Of a DNA stretch of 64,000 nt, positions 24,460 to 34,000 are shown piece by piece. The translations under genes were made by a program, and so were the position numbers. This DNA is from Haematobia irritans. Its lineage: Eukaryota > Arthropoda > Insecta > Diptera > Muscidae. The DNA lies in assembly GCF_050003625.1 (NCBI RefSeq), contig NC_134398.1, forward strand, positions 202,114,583 through 202,178,582, in the 5' to 3' direction. The notes beneath the pieces are model-generated. The model was not told the origin of the DNA. It worked only from the letters and a program-made list of their open reading frames with translations, and ran no database searches. The first letter of the stretch is position 1, and each line of letters starts with the position of its first letter.

Positions 24460-24578
24460 ATAAATTTTACTTGCTTCAGTAAAAAAGATCCTAAACTGAA
24501 AGCAGTTAGGAATATTTCATTAACTAGAATAAGGCATGGAATTTTACTAATACTGTTTTCTTCGCTGGGTATAAGAAT

Positions 24579-25049
24579 TTATTTTAGGCAAATTGGAAAA
24601 AAACTACGGTTTATATAAGCCCAAGAAGTAAAATCGGGAAATTGGTCTATATGGGGGCTATACCAAAACATGGACCGATACTCACCATTTTTGGCACAAC
24701 TCTTTATGGTCATAAAATACCTCTGGATTTGGATAAAAACTACGATTTCCCCAAATCGGGAGGTCGATGTTTATGGGGACTATATCAAAACCGAACTTGA
24801 CCTGCATACAGACAAAAACGAGTTTGTGCAAAATTTCAGCACGATAACTTCATTATTGAAGACTGTAGCGTGATTACAACACACTGACAGACAGCCAGAC
24901 AGACGGACGGACATGGTTATATCGTCTTAGAATTTCTCCCTGATCAAGAATATATATACTTTATATAGTCGGAAATCGATATTTCGATGTGTTACAAACG
25001 GAATGAAAAACTTATTATACCCCGTCACCATTCTATGGTGGTGGGTATA
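24579..25049 (+). mobile_element. Family C fragment, duplication copy 2
   Basis: Counterpart of 21790-22260, with the same internal deletions and the same terminal hairpin. Confidence 0.65.
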
Positions 25050-25052
25050 AAA

Positions 25053-25304
25053 AAGGCTCCGCAAGCAAATAGGGGGATCGTTTTATATGGGGGCTATATA
25101 TAATTATGGACCGATGTGGACCAATTTTTGCATGGTTGTTAGAGACCAGATACACCATGTACCAAATTTAAGCCGGATCGGATGAAATTTGCTTCTCTTA
25201 GAGGCTCCGCAAGCCAAATCTGGGGATCGGTTTATATGGGGGCTATATATAATTAAGGACCGATGTGGACCAATTTTTGCATGGTTGTTAGAGCTCATAT
25301 ACTA
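25053..25304 (+). mobile_element. Family B repeat-unit fragment, duplication copy 2
   Basis: Counterpart of 22264-22515. Confidence 0.7.
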
Positions 25305-25526
25305 AGACATACACGCAAAAAAAATAGTTCTTTCTTCCTAAACGAAATTTTAGACAAACTAAGTTCGTTTCTCATTTGGTTTTTGCTGTAAGGAAGTTTA
25401 TTTGGAAGAAAAGTATATACTTTTTGTGATAAACGTTTATTCTTTTCAAGGATGTAAAAACAATTTACTAACTCAAAAAATCAATCTTATCTGGCTAACT
25501 GCATTTTCCCCCACATCTTTTTCACT

Positions 25527-25842
25527 GGGAGCCACCGTGGTGCAATGGTTAGTATGCCCGCCTTGGGTTCGATTCCTGCTTCGACCGAACACCAACAAGT
25601 TTTTCAGCGTTGGATTATCCCACCCCAGTAATGCTGGTGACATTTCTGAGGGTTTCAAAGCTTCTCTAAGTGTTTTCACTGCAATGTGGAACGCCGTTTG
25701 GACTCGGCTATAAAAAGGAGGTCCCTTATCATTGAGCTTAACATGGAATCGGGCAGCACTCAGTGATAAGAGAGAAGTTCACCAATGTGGTATCACAATG
25801 GACTGAATAGTCTAAGTGAGCCTGATACATCGGGCTGGCACC
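25527..25842 (+). mobile_element. tRNA-derived SINE, nearly full length
   Basis: The head has the A-box-like TGGTTAGTATG and B-box GGTTCGATTCC. The body runs through AATGCTGGTGACATTTCTGA, GTGGAACGCCGTTTGGACTC and AAGAGAGAAGTTCACCAATG to GAGCCTGATACATCGGGCTG. The head lacks the stretch between boxes A and B seen in other copies, and the CCTAA-type tail is replaced by GCACCATAAGCG, so this copy is probably dead. Open frames over it are incidental. Confidence 0.85.
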
Positions 25843-25925
25843 ATAAGCGTAGGAAGGCCTCTGGGGAGGGGGCTTAGACCCCCCCAGAAAAATTTTAGCC
25901 CCCCCCCAGAATTTGAAAACCTATT
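25843..25925. mobile_element. GC-rich palindromic fragment, possible transposon end
   Basis: GCGTAGGAAGGCCTCTGGGG leads into GGGGGCTTAGACCCCCCC and then a second C-run. The G-run/C-run palindrome next to a GCGTAGG motif resembles ends of some hAT-type elements in invertebrates, but this is only an impression. Confidence 0.3.
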
Positions 25926-25958
25926 TACGATTTTCCATTTTTATAAAAAATAAACAAG

Positions 25959-26500
25959 CCCAGCCAAAAAAGCGTCGCCAAAAAAGTAATGAAAATGATC
26001 TTTTTGGATTCAGAAGTGGTGCAAAATTGGCGAAGAAGCGATGAATTTAACATGGGCTTGTCATAGGACGGAAATCCTCCATTTCAACAGCCGTTGCACT
26101 GAATTTGCATCACTTCTTTAAATGTGATCCGAATTCAATGTTTTGAATGTAAATTAAAAAATTCTGTTATATTTTGTCAAATAAATAATTTTTATAATTT
26201 TTAATGGAATCTAATGCTCGTCGGAAACGTTTGACCTCAAATATTTTCAAAAATTCACAAGTTTTTCAGATTGGATTTAGAATTTTTTTTCGACAAAATT
26301 TAAATTATTTTTACCATTTTATGAATTCTTACTTCGTTTTTAAGGTATTTGAAACAAAAAAGTTAAAATTTCCCATTAAAAGTATGAAAAAACTAAGTTA
26401 TGAAAAATTTAATTAAAAGAACTTCCTGAGTAGTTAAAATAAAGAACATCATTGCTTTTAAAATTGTGCCTTTGCAAGAACTTCCAAATTTTTTGCTGGG
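25959..26500. mobile_element. Small TIR element related to the 12.2-kb element
   Basis: The left end is CCCAGCCAAAAAAGCG and the right end is AAATTTTTTGCTGGG, i.e. inverted CCCAGC-A(n) termini like those at 12211/13354. Internally, CATGGGCTTGTCATAGGACG (26051-26070) is the reverse complement of text at about 13240-13258 in that element. At 542 bp it has no transposase. The target duplication is unclear. A frame at 26204-26416 is not credible as a gene. Confidence 0.55.
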
Positions 26501-26972
26501 AAATGAGTGGAACTACTTTTAGTTGCTTTATTATAAATTAATTTTCGAGTTATTTTGATGTCTAATTTTTTTATTCATTTTTATGAAATAAAACATTAAT
26601 TGAAATATAAATAAATGAAATATAAATTTTTAGCTCCTAGGAAAATTGTCTAGCTACGCTAATGGCTGGCACCTAAGCTAACCTAACCTTCTCATTTCCA
26701 CGAGGTTTTTTAGTTCTTAGCACCTTTGTCTGCAATACAAACTATGTAGAAAAAATTATTCGATTTTATAAATATTTTAAATTTTACCTTTCGCCTGGAG
26801 GGAGAATCGAACAGCGGGCCATGCAATTTGTAAGCCAACACAATATCCACTAGGCTAAGTAGATATTATTGTCATCAATAGACCATTATCGTTATAAGTT
26901 ATTTTTATATAGCATAGTTTGCGGCACCCACGAGACGATTAAACAAATTTTTTTAACAGAAACATACATTTA
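26501..26972. other. Intergenic spacer containing a tRNA-like head
   Basis: AT-rich spacer between repeats. A CTAACCTAACC stretch near 26680 resembles a SINE tail remnant. No gene is seen. Confidence 0.55.
26790..26862 (-). repeat. tRNA-like SINE head
   Basis: On the minus strand this reads CTTAGCCTAGTGGATATTG (A-box-like TAGCCTAGTGG) and then, about 32 nt later, TGTTCGATTCTCCC (B-box-like GTTCGATTC), followed by GGCGAAAGG. The arrangement matches a tRNA ancestor, but acceptor-stem pairing is poor. It is a head different from the GGAGCCACCGTGG SINE. Confidence 0.5.
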
Positions 26973-27050
26973 GTTGGGCACCTTGGAACATCCGCCTTGC
27001 ATACTAAGGGTCATGGGTTCGATCCATGCTTCGACCGAACACCAAAAAGT
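26973..27050 (+). mobile_element. SINE head fragment fused to family B
   Basis: GGGCACCTTGGAACATCCGC, CTTGCATACTAAGGGTCATG and GGTTCGATCC followed by TTCGACCGAACACCAAAAAG match the GGAGCCACCGTGG SINE head in diverged form. At 27051 the sequence switches directly to the 3' part of a reverse family B element. Confidence 0.7.
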
Positions 27051-28015
27051 CATTCCGTTTGTAACACATCGAAATATTGCTCTAAGACCCCATAAAGTAT
27101 ATATTCTGGGTCGTGGTGAAATTCTGAGTCGATCTAAGCATGTCCGTCCGTCTGTTGAAATCACGCTAACTTCCGAACGAAACAAGCTATCGACTTGAAA
27201 CTTGGCACAAGTAGTTGTTATTGACGTAGGTCGGATGGTATTGCAAATGGGCTATATCGCATCACTTTTACGTATAGACCCCAATATAAACGGGCCCCCA
27301 GATTTGGCTTGCAGAGCCTATAGGAGAAGCATATTTCATCCGATCTGGTACATGGTGTTGGTATATGGTCTCTAACAACCATGCAAAAATTGGTCCATAT
27401 CGGCCAATAATTATGTATAGCCCCCATATAAACCGATCCCCCGATTTGGCTTATGGAGCCTCAAAGAAAAGCAAATTTTATCGATCCGGCTGAAATTTGG
27501 TACATGGTGTTTTTATATGATCCATAACAACTTTGCAAAAACCGATCCCCCGATTTGGTTTGCGGAGCCTCAAAGAGAAGCAAATTTCATCCGATCCGGC
27601 TGAAATTTCGAACATGGTGTTGGTACATAGTCTCTAACAATCAGGCAAAAACTAGTCCAGATCGGTTCATAATTATATATAGCGCCATATAAACCGATCC
27701 CCAGATTTGGCTTGCGGGGCCTCTAAGAGAAGCAAATTTCATCCGATCCGTTTGAAATTTGGTACGTGGTGTTAGTATATGGTCTCTACCAAACATGCAA
27801 AAATTGGCCCATATCGGTCCATAATTATATATAGCCCCCATATAAACCGATCCCCAGATTTGACCTCCGGAGCTTCTTGGAAGAGCAAAATTCATCCGAT
27901 CCGGTTGAAATTTGGGACATTTCGCTAGTATATGGCCGATAACATCCATGCCAAAATTGGTCCGTCTCGATCTATATTATATATAGCCCCAAATAAATCG
28001 ATCCCCAATCACAGA
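27051..28015 (-). mobile_element. Family B element, reverse, terminal hairpin missing
   Basis: On the minus strand, about five 153-bp units (some shortened, for example near 27530) lead to the GACGGACGGACATGC run and the TATATACTTTATGGGG box, ending at GTTACAAACGG. The final hairpin (ATGGTGGAGGGTATA) is absent, replaced by the SINE head junction. Upstream of the repeats it joins the 29-bp block at 28040-28900 through the same GGCTCGAG/TTTTTGGCTCG text seen in family B copy 2. Confidence 0.7.
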
Positions 28016-28039
28016 AAAATCACGATTGCCACTCGAGCC

Positions 28040-28898
28040 AAAAATAATCTACCACAATTTTATTGCCATTGAAAATTTAGTCAAAATTTTATTTCGATTG
28101 GAAATTTTGTCAAAATTTTATTTCTATAGAAAATTTTGTCAAAATTTTATTTCTATAGAAAATTTTGTCAAAATTTTATTTCTATAGAAAATTTTGTCAA
28201 AATTTTATTTCTATAGAAATTTTTGTCAAAATTTTATTTCTATAGAAAATTTTGTCAAAATTTTATTTCTATAGAAAATTTTGTCACAATTTTATTTCTA
28301 TAGAAAATTTTGTCAAAATTTTATTTCTATAGAAAATTTTGTCAAAATTTTATTTCTATAGAAAATTTTGTCAAAATTTTATTTCTATAGAAAATTTTGT
28401 CAAATTTTTATTTCTATAGAAAATTTTCTCAAAATTTTATTTCTATAGAAGATTTTCTCAAAATTTTATTTCTATAGAAAATTTTCTCAAAATTTTATTT
28501 CTAAAGAAAATTTGTCAAAATATTATTTCTATAGAAAATTTTGTCAAAATTTTATTTGTATAGGAAAAATTTTATTCTTATTATTTCTACACAAAAATTT
28601 GTCAAAATTTTATTTCTATGCAAAAATTTGTCAAAATTTTATTTTTATAGAAAATTTTGTCAAAATTTTATGTCTGTAGAAAATTTTGTCAAAATTTTAT
28701 TTTTATAGAAAATTTTGTCAAAATTTTATTTCTATAGAAAATTTTGTCAAAATTTTATTTCTATAGAAAATTTTGTCAAAATTTTATTTCTATAGAAAAT
28801 TTTGTCAAAATTTCATTTCTATAGACAATTTTGTCAAAATTTTATTTCTATAGAAAATTTTGTCAAAATTTTATTTCAATAGAAAATTTGTGAAGAAA
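28040..28898 (-). repeat. 29-bp minisatellite array, reverse orientation, very regular
   Basis: About 29 units reading TTTCTATAGAAAATTTTGTC on the + strand. Several consecutive units are identical, so this is one of the most homogeneous arrays in the window. It stands in the same relative position to the 153-bp repeats as the block at 3478-3780. Confidence 0.92.
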
Positions 28899-28976
28899 AT
28901 CTTCTTTGCAAAATCTACCAAAATCAAGAATTCTACCAATCTACAAAACAGTAAACAATTTACGATTTTTTTGTAG

Positions 28977-29317
28977 GTTAGGTTAGGTGGCAGCCCGATG
29001 TATTAGACTCACTTAGACTGTTCAGTCCATTGTGATACCACATTGGTGAACTTCTCTCTTATCACTGAGTGCTGCCCGATTCTATGTTAAGCTCAATGAC
29101 AAGGGACCTCCTTTTTATAGCCGAGACCGAACGGCGTTCCACATTGCAGTGAAACCACTTAGAGAAGCTTTGTAACCCTCAGAAATGTCACCAGCATTAC
29201 TGAGGTAGGATAATCCACCGCTGAAAAACTTTTTGGTGTTCGGTCGAAGCAGGAATCGAACCCACGACCTTGTGTATACAAGGCGGGCATACTTACCATT
29301 GCACCACAGTGGCTCCA
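28977..29317 (-). mobile_element. tRNA-derived SINE with 10-bp target site duplication
   Basis: Full-length copy on the minus strand: head with GCAATGGTAAGTATGCC and GGGTTCGATTCC, body, and a short (CCTAA)n-type tail (GGTTAGGTTAGG on the + strand). It is flanked by the perfect direct repeat TTTTTTGTAG at 28967-28976 and 29318-29327. That is typical of LINE-mobilised SINE insertion and defines the element as 341 bp. Open frames at 29115-29347 are incidental. Confidence 0.92.
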
Positions 29318-29349
29318 TTTTTTGTAGAATTCTACCGACTGTGGCAACC

Positions 29350-29455
29350 GGCTCAGGGGTGGGCTCTAAGCATTATTGCTAAAGACGCCATGTGTGTATT
29401 TCGTCTCCTTCTGGGCGTTTCAAATAAATAACTATCTCATAATAACAATATTCCT
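29350..29455 (+). mobile_element. Family D 3'-end fragment
   Basis: GGGCTCTAAGCATTATTGCT, AAAGACGCCATGTGTGTAT and CGTCTCCTTCTGGGCGTTTC match the stretch preceding the family D hairpin (about 21550-21640). The hairpin itself is lost. Confidence 0.7.
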
Positions 29456-30904
29456 CTCAAAAATGTTGAAATCCTGTAATAAAAACTAAAATATCCTCAT
29501 TTTTGAATATGTTTATTTCTTCAATGTCTGCTATTTATAATTTTTAGAGTTGAGTGGATATATTAGAAACGTTCACATTTAGGGCAGAGCATATAGAGTA
29601 ATTGTGAAGAAAAAGTACCAAATGGCCATGGTGCTTTTGGCAGTTGAAATGTATCAAATAAAATCACAAAAGTGTCAACTTTATCAACCCTGACATGTAA
29701 ATTTAACGACCGTCCGGAGAGAGGAATGATGTGGCCTAAGTCACATTTGGCGACATGGGGCCAGCTGTGACGGGGTTTTCAACTGAGAGTTTACTGGAGA
29801 TCCCCAGAGTGATTAGGCGACAAGTATATCCGTCGGTCTCCTATCCACGTCAATAAAGCTCTGGCCTGCGATGTAATATTGCTGTTGAAGCATCGGGGCG
29901 CACCGGATGTTGAGTAGCACAGTCCTCAATTTCTCTTTAGACATGTTCCATCCAAAAATAACCCTAGTTTTCAATTACCTTCCATATAGAACCATCTCAT
30001 TCTATATGATGGCATATTAGCTCCCTACCCAATTTCCTACCTGTTATGAAATACCGGAAAAATTGCTTATAGCCACAAAAAAAAGACCACAAAAAGTAGT
30101 TCAATGTGGTGGCTTTTAATACAAATTAGACATCATTAATCAGAAACTGGGTGATGGCATCGACAGCAGCACATAAAGCGGGACAATCAAAAAGGATATT
30201 GAGAAAGGATGTACTGACCATATGACGTATTTTCACACCTACATACCTGGTAATAATGTTGAATGAAATTCGAAAAGAAAATTCCATATAAAATATACTC
30301 CGTCTACTGAAATATTCATACCAGCGGACATATGGGATGAAATTGGGTAGCATTCTCAAGGATGAAAGGATACAATTTTACCACTTTCTAATATCCCATC
30401 ACTAATATCATTTTAATAGCACTTCAATTAACATAGATCATTTGATCTGTCAGTTTTACCAGAAAACAAAAGTTCTCACAAAGAAAAATATTCTTTGTAA
30501 CATATTTCCATACTTGATTAGGAATAGATGTTTTCCTTCTATATGTTTTGGCTTATGTCGAACATGTTGCTTGTGCATTTAACCTATTCTCCCATCTGCT
30601 AAAACCTAAATTTCCTCCTCCATAGTGGTCATCAGTAGTACGATCTTTTTTCTTCTATTGAATATTGTGTATCCATTGTTTGATATTGGTTAAGATTTTT
30701 AATTAAACCAATTCTGGATGCAATTTAGATAGTAAGACTGATTATCCAATAATTTAATCGCCATTGAACAAATTGCAAGTATCGCACAATGCGTTACTAT
30801 AGTCATAGTCTTATTTGTATATTGTAGTCAATAGACAGTGATTTCATGGAAAATATTGTTGATTTTTTAACAAAAAGCTGTCCATCCAACCATCTTGCAG
30901 TCTA
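29456..30904. other. Intergenic DNA, no gene supported
   Basis: A moderately GC-rich patch (about 29700-29940) and an open frame at 30126-30359 (minus, containing FDCPALCAAVDA, vaguely like the Cys-rich end of LINE reverse transcriptases) hint at an old retroelement. The similarity is too weak for a call. Nothing else is recognised. Confidence 0.5.
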
Positions 30905-31515
30905 TAGGTTTGCCCAAATAAATTTGACAAGCATGTTTATTAAGCTACACTTGCAGTTTAGTCAATGCATGGTTTTAAGCTGAAATCAAAAACAACAACA
31001 ATGATTGAAGAATAACCAAAACAAAACAAAATAAAATTTTGCAAAATTTTCTATAAAAATAAAATTTTGCCAAAATTTTCTATAAAAATAAAATTGTGAC
31101 AAATTTTTCTATAAAACAAAAATTGTGACAAATTTTTCTAGAGTAATAAAATTTTGACAAAAATTTCTATAGAAATAAAATTTTGACAATTTTTTTTATA
31201 GAAATAAAATTTTGACAAAATTTTCTATAGAAATAAAATTTTGACAAAATTTTCTACAGAAACAAAATTTTCTATAGAAATAAAATTTTGACAATTTGTT
31301 TTCTACAAAAATAAAATTTTTAAAAAATTTTCTATAGAAATAAAATTTTGATAAAACTTTCAATAGAAATAAAATTTCGTTTTGTTTTATTATTATTGGT
31401 TTTGTTCTTTAATCATTGTTGTTGTTTTTTTGATTTTAGCTGAAAACCATGCATTGACTAGCTGTAGCTTAACCAACAGCGGAAAAGAATGTTTCCAAAT
31501 TTATTTGGGCAAAGC
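30905..31515. mobile_element. Foldback element with 29-bp minisatellite interior
   Basis: The left arm (about 30905-31020: GGTTTGCCCAAATAAATTTG ... GCATGGTTTTAAGCTGAAATC ... AACAACAACAATGATTGAAG) is the approximate reverse complement of the right arm (about 31390-31515: TTTAATCATTGTTGTTG ... TTTTAGCTGAAAACCATGC ... CAAATTTATTTGGGCAAAGCC). The interior (31020-31390) is 29-bp minisatellite. Arms are about 115-125 bp. This arrangement is inferred from one side-by-side comparison and is supported by further right arms at 33055 and related arms at 11-13.5 kb. Confidence 0.7.
31020..31390 (+). repeat. 29-bp minisatellite inside foldback element
   Basis: About 12 units, enclosed by the inverted arms. 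Variants with GTGACAAATTTTTCTA are frequent. Confidence 0.85.
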
Positions 31516-31524
31516 CCTTTACAT

Positions 31525-31883
31525 GGTTAGGTTAGGTTAGGTTAGGTTAGGTGGCAGTCCGATGTATCAGGCTCACTTAGACTATTCAGTCCGTTGTGAT
31601 ACCACATTGGTGAACTTCTCTCTTATCACTGAGTGCTGCCCGATTCCATGTTAAGCTCAATGACAAGGGACCTCCTTTTTATAGCCGAGTCCGAACGGCG
31701 TTCCACATTGCAGTGAAATTACTTAGAGAAGTTTTGAAACCCTCAGAAATGTCACCAACATTACTGAGGTGGGATAGTCCACCAATGAAAATTTTTTTTT
31801 GGTGTTCGGTCGTAGCAGGAATCGAACCCACGACCTTGTGTATGCAAGGCGGGCATGCTAACCATTGCACCACGGTGGCTCCC
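31525..31883 (-). mobile_element. tRNA-derived SINE with TTAGG-like tail
   Basis: Minus-strand copy. On the + strand it starts with at least five GGTTA pentamers (31525-31552) and ends with the head CCATTGCACCACGGTGGCTCCC. Probable target duplications are AAGCCCTTTACAT (31512-31524) and AAGCCCCACACAT (31884-31896), with three mismatches. It sits at the end of the foldback right arm, as does the copy at 33199. Confidence 0.9.
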
Positions 31884-31899
31884 AAGCCCCACACATCCT

Positions 31900-33054
31900 C
31901 TACTTGCATAAAATTTTGACAAAATTTGCTATAGAATTTTGACAACATTTTCTATAGAAATAAGATTTTGACAATATTTTCTATAGAAATAAAATTTTGA
32001 CAAAATTTTCTATAGATATACAATTTTGACAAAATTTTCTATAGAATTTTGACAAAATTTTCTATAGAAATAAAATTTTTACAAAATTTTCTATACAATT
32101 AAAAATGTGAAAAAATTTTCTAAAAAATAAAATCTTCTATAAAAATGAAATTTTGACAAATTTTTCTATAAAAATAAAATTTGACAAAATTTTCTAAAAA
32201 AATAAAATTTTGACCAAATTTTCTATACAATTAAAATTGTGACAAAATTTTCTAAAAAAAAAATTGACAAAATTTTCTATAAAAATAAAATTTTGACAAA
32301 ATTTTCTATAAAAATAAAATTGTTACAAATTTTTCTATAAAAATAAAATTGTGACAAATTTTTCTAGAATAATAAAATTTTGACAAAATTTTCTATAGAA
32401 ATAAAATTTTGACAAAATTTTCTATAGAAATAAAATTTTCTATAGAAATCAATGTTTGACAAAATTTTCTACAAAAACAAAATTTTGACAAAATTTTCTA
32501 ATAATTAAAATATTAACAAAATTTTCTATAAAAATAAAATTTTGAAAAAAAATTTTCTATAGAAATACAATTTTGACAAAATTTTCTATAGAAATAAAAT
32601 TTTAAAAATAAAATTTAAAAACAAAATTTTGACAAAATTTTCTATAGAACTAAAATTGAGACAAAATTTTCTACTGAAATAAAATGTTGACAAAATTTTC
32701 TACAGAAATAAAATTTTGAAAAATTTTTTTCTTCAAAAATAAAATTTTTAGACAATTTCCTATAGAAATAAAATTTTGACAAAATTTTCTATAGAAACGA
32801 AATTTTGACAAAATTTTCTACAGAAATAAAATTTTGACAAAATTTTCTATAAAAATAAAATTTTGACCAAATTTTCTATGAAAATAAAATTTTGACCAAA
32901 TTTTCTATAGAAATAAAATTTTGACACATTAGACAATTTCCTATAGAAATAAAATTTTGACAAAATTTTCTATAGAAATAAAATTTTGACAATATTTTTC
33001 TACAAAAATAAAATTTTTAGAAAATTTTCTATAGAAATAAAATTTCGCTTTGTT
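31900..33054 (+). repeat. 29-bp minisatellite array
   Basis: About 39 units. Clusters of CTATAAAAATAAAATTGTGAC and of shortened units (CTATAGAATTTTGAC, lacking ATAAAA) give local subfamilies. It ends at the TTCGCTTTGTTTTATTATTG arm boundary. Confidence 0.9.
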
Positions 33055-33198
33055 TTATTATTGTTGGTTTTGTTCTTTAATCATTGTTGTTGTTTTTTAT
33101 TTCAGCTTAAAACCATGCACTGACTAAACTACAAGTGTAGCTTAACCAACAGAGGAACAGAATATTAGTCAAATTTATTTGGACAAAGCCCTATACAT
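33055..33198 (+). repeat. Foldback right arm, second copy
   Basis: Parallels 31390-31524: TTGTTCTTTAATCATTGTTG, TTTCAGCTTAAAACCATGC, CAAATTTATTTGGACAAAGCC. It keeps an ACTACAAGTGTAGCTTAACC stretch lost from the first copy, so the two are not the product of a very recent copy. Confidence 0.75.
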
Positions 33199-33550
33199 GG
33201 TTAGGTTAAGTTAGGTTAGGTGGCAGCCCGATGTATCAGGCTCACTTATACTATTCAGTTCGTTGTGATACCACATTGGTGAACTTCTCTCTTATCACTG
33301 AGTGCTGCCCGATTCCATGTTAAGTTCAATGACAAGGGACCTCCTTTTTATAGTCGAGTCCGAACGGCGTTCCACATTGCAGTGAAACCACTTAGAGAAG
33401 ATTTGAAACCCTCAGAATTGTCACCAACATTACTGAGGTGGGATAATCCACCGCTGAAAATTTTTTTTGTTTGCGGTCGAAGCAGGAATCGAACCCACGA
33501 CCTTGTGTATGCAAGGCGGGCATGCTAACCATTGCACCACGGTGGCTCCC
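33199..33550 (-). mobile_element. tRNA-derived SINE, second copy in duplicated context
   Basis: Same insertion point as the 31525 copy relative to the foldback arm. Target duplications AAGCCCTATACAT (33186-33198) and AAGCCCCATACAT (33551-33563) differ at one base. The shared site argues that arm and SINE were duplicated together. The TTAGG-like tail is shorter and imperfect (GGTTAGGTTAAGTTAGGTTAGG). Confidence 0.9.
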
Positions 33551-33569
33551 AAGCCCCATACATCCTCTA

Positions 33570-34000
33570 CTTGCATAAAATTTTGACAAAATTTTCTATA
33601 AAAATAGAATTTTGAAAAAATTTTCTATGGAAATAACATTTCGACAAAATTTTCTACAAAAATAAAATGTTGACCAAATTTTCTACAAAAATAAAATTGT
33701 GACAAAATTTTCTAAAAAATAAAATTTTGACAAGATTTTCTATAAAAATAAAATTGTGACAAATTTTTCTATAAAAATAAAATTGTGACAAATTTTTCTA
33801 GAGAAATAAAATTTTGACAAAATTTTCTATAGAAATAAAATGTTGACAAAATTTTCTACAGAAATTTTGACAAAATTTTGTAAAGAATTAAAATTTTGAC
33901 AAAATTTTCTATAGAAATAAAATTTTGAAAAAATTTTCTATAGAAAGAAAATTTTAACAATTTTTTTTATAAAAATAAAAAATTGAAAAAATTTTATACA
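33570..34000 (+). repeat. 29-bp minisatellite array
   Basis: About 15 units, beginning right after the CATCCTCTACTTGCATAAAA junction that also begins the array at 31900. The repeat fades out at GATTTGTTTGGTGG. Confidence 0.88.

Larger units (their letters stand above)
22841..25629 (+). repeat. 2789-bp tandem duplication, copy 2
   Basis: A second copy of 20052-22840. At its right edge the SINE continues intact past CCCCAGTAATGCTGG, so this edge is the ancestral arrangement and copy 1's right edge is the new joint. It contains the same D, C and B element pieces. Confidence 0.9.

Noticed and set aside
28040..28898. CRISPR-like regular array
   Set aside because: Repeats are directly adjacent with no unique spacers, and the DNA is eukaryotic. 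It is a minisatellite.
30126..30359. Possible LINE reverse transcriptase end (FDCPALCAAVDA)
   Set aside because: Only about a dozen residues look suggestive; the neighbouring text has stops in all frames and no polymerase motifs.
31525..31552. Internal telomere remnant
   Set aside because: The TTAGG run sits exactly at the SINE 3' end inside target duplications, so it is a retroposon tail and not a former chromosome end.
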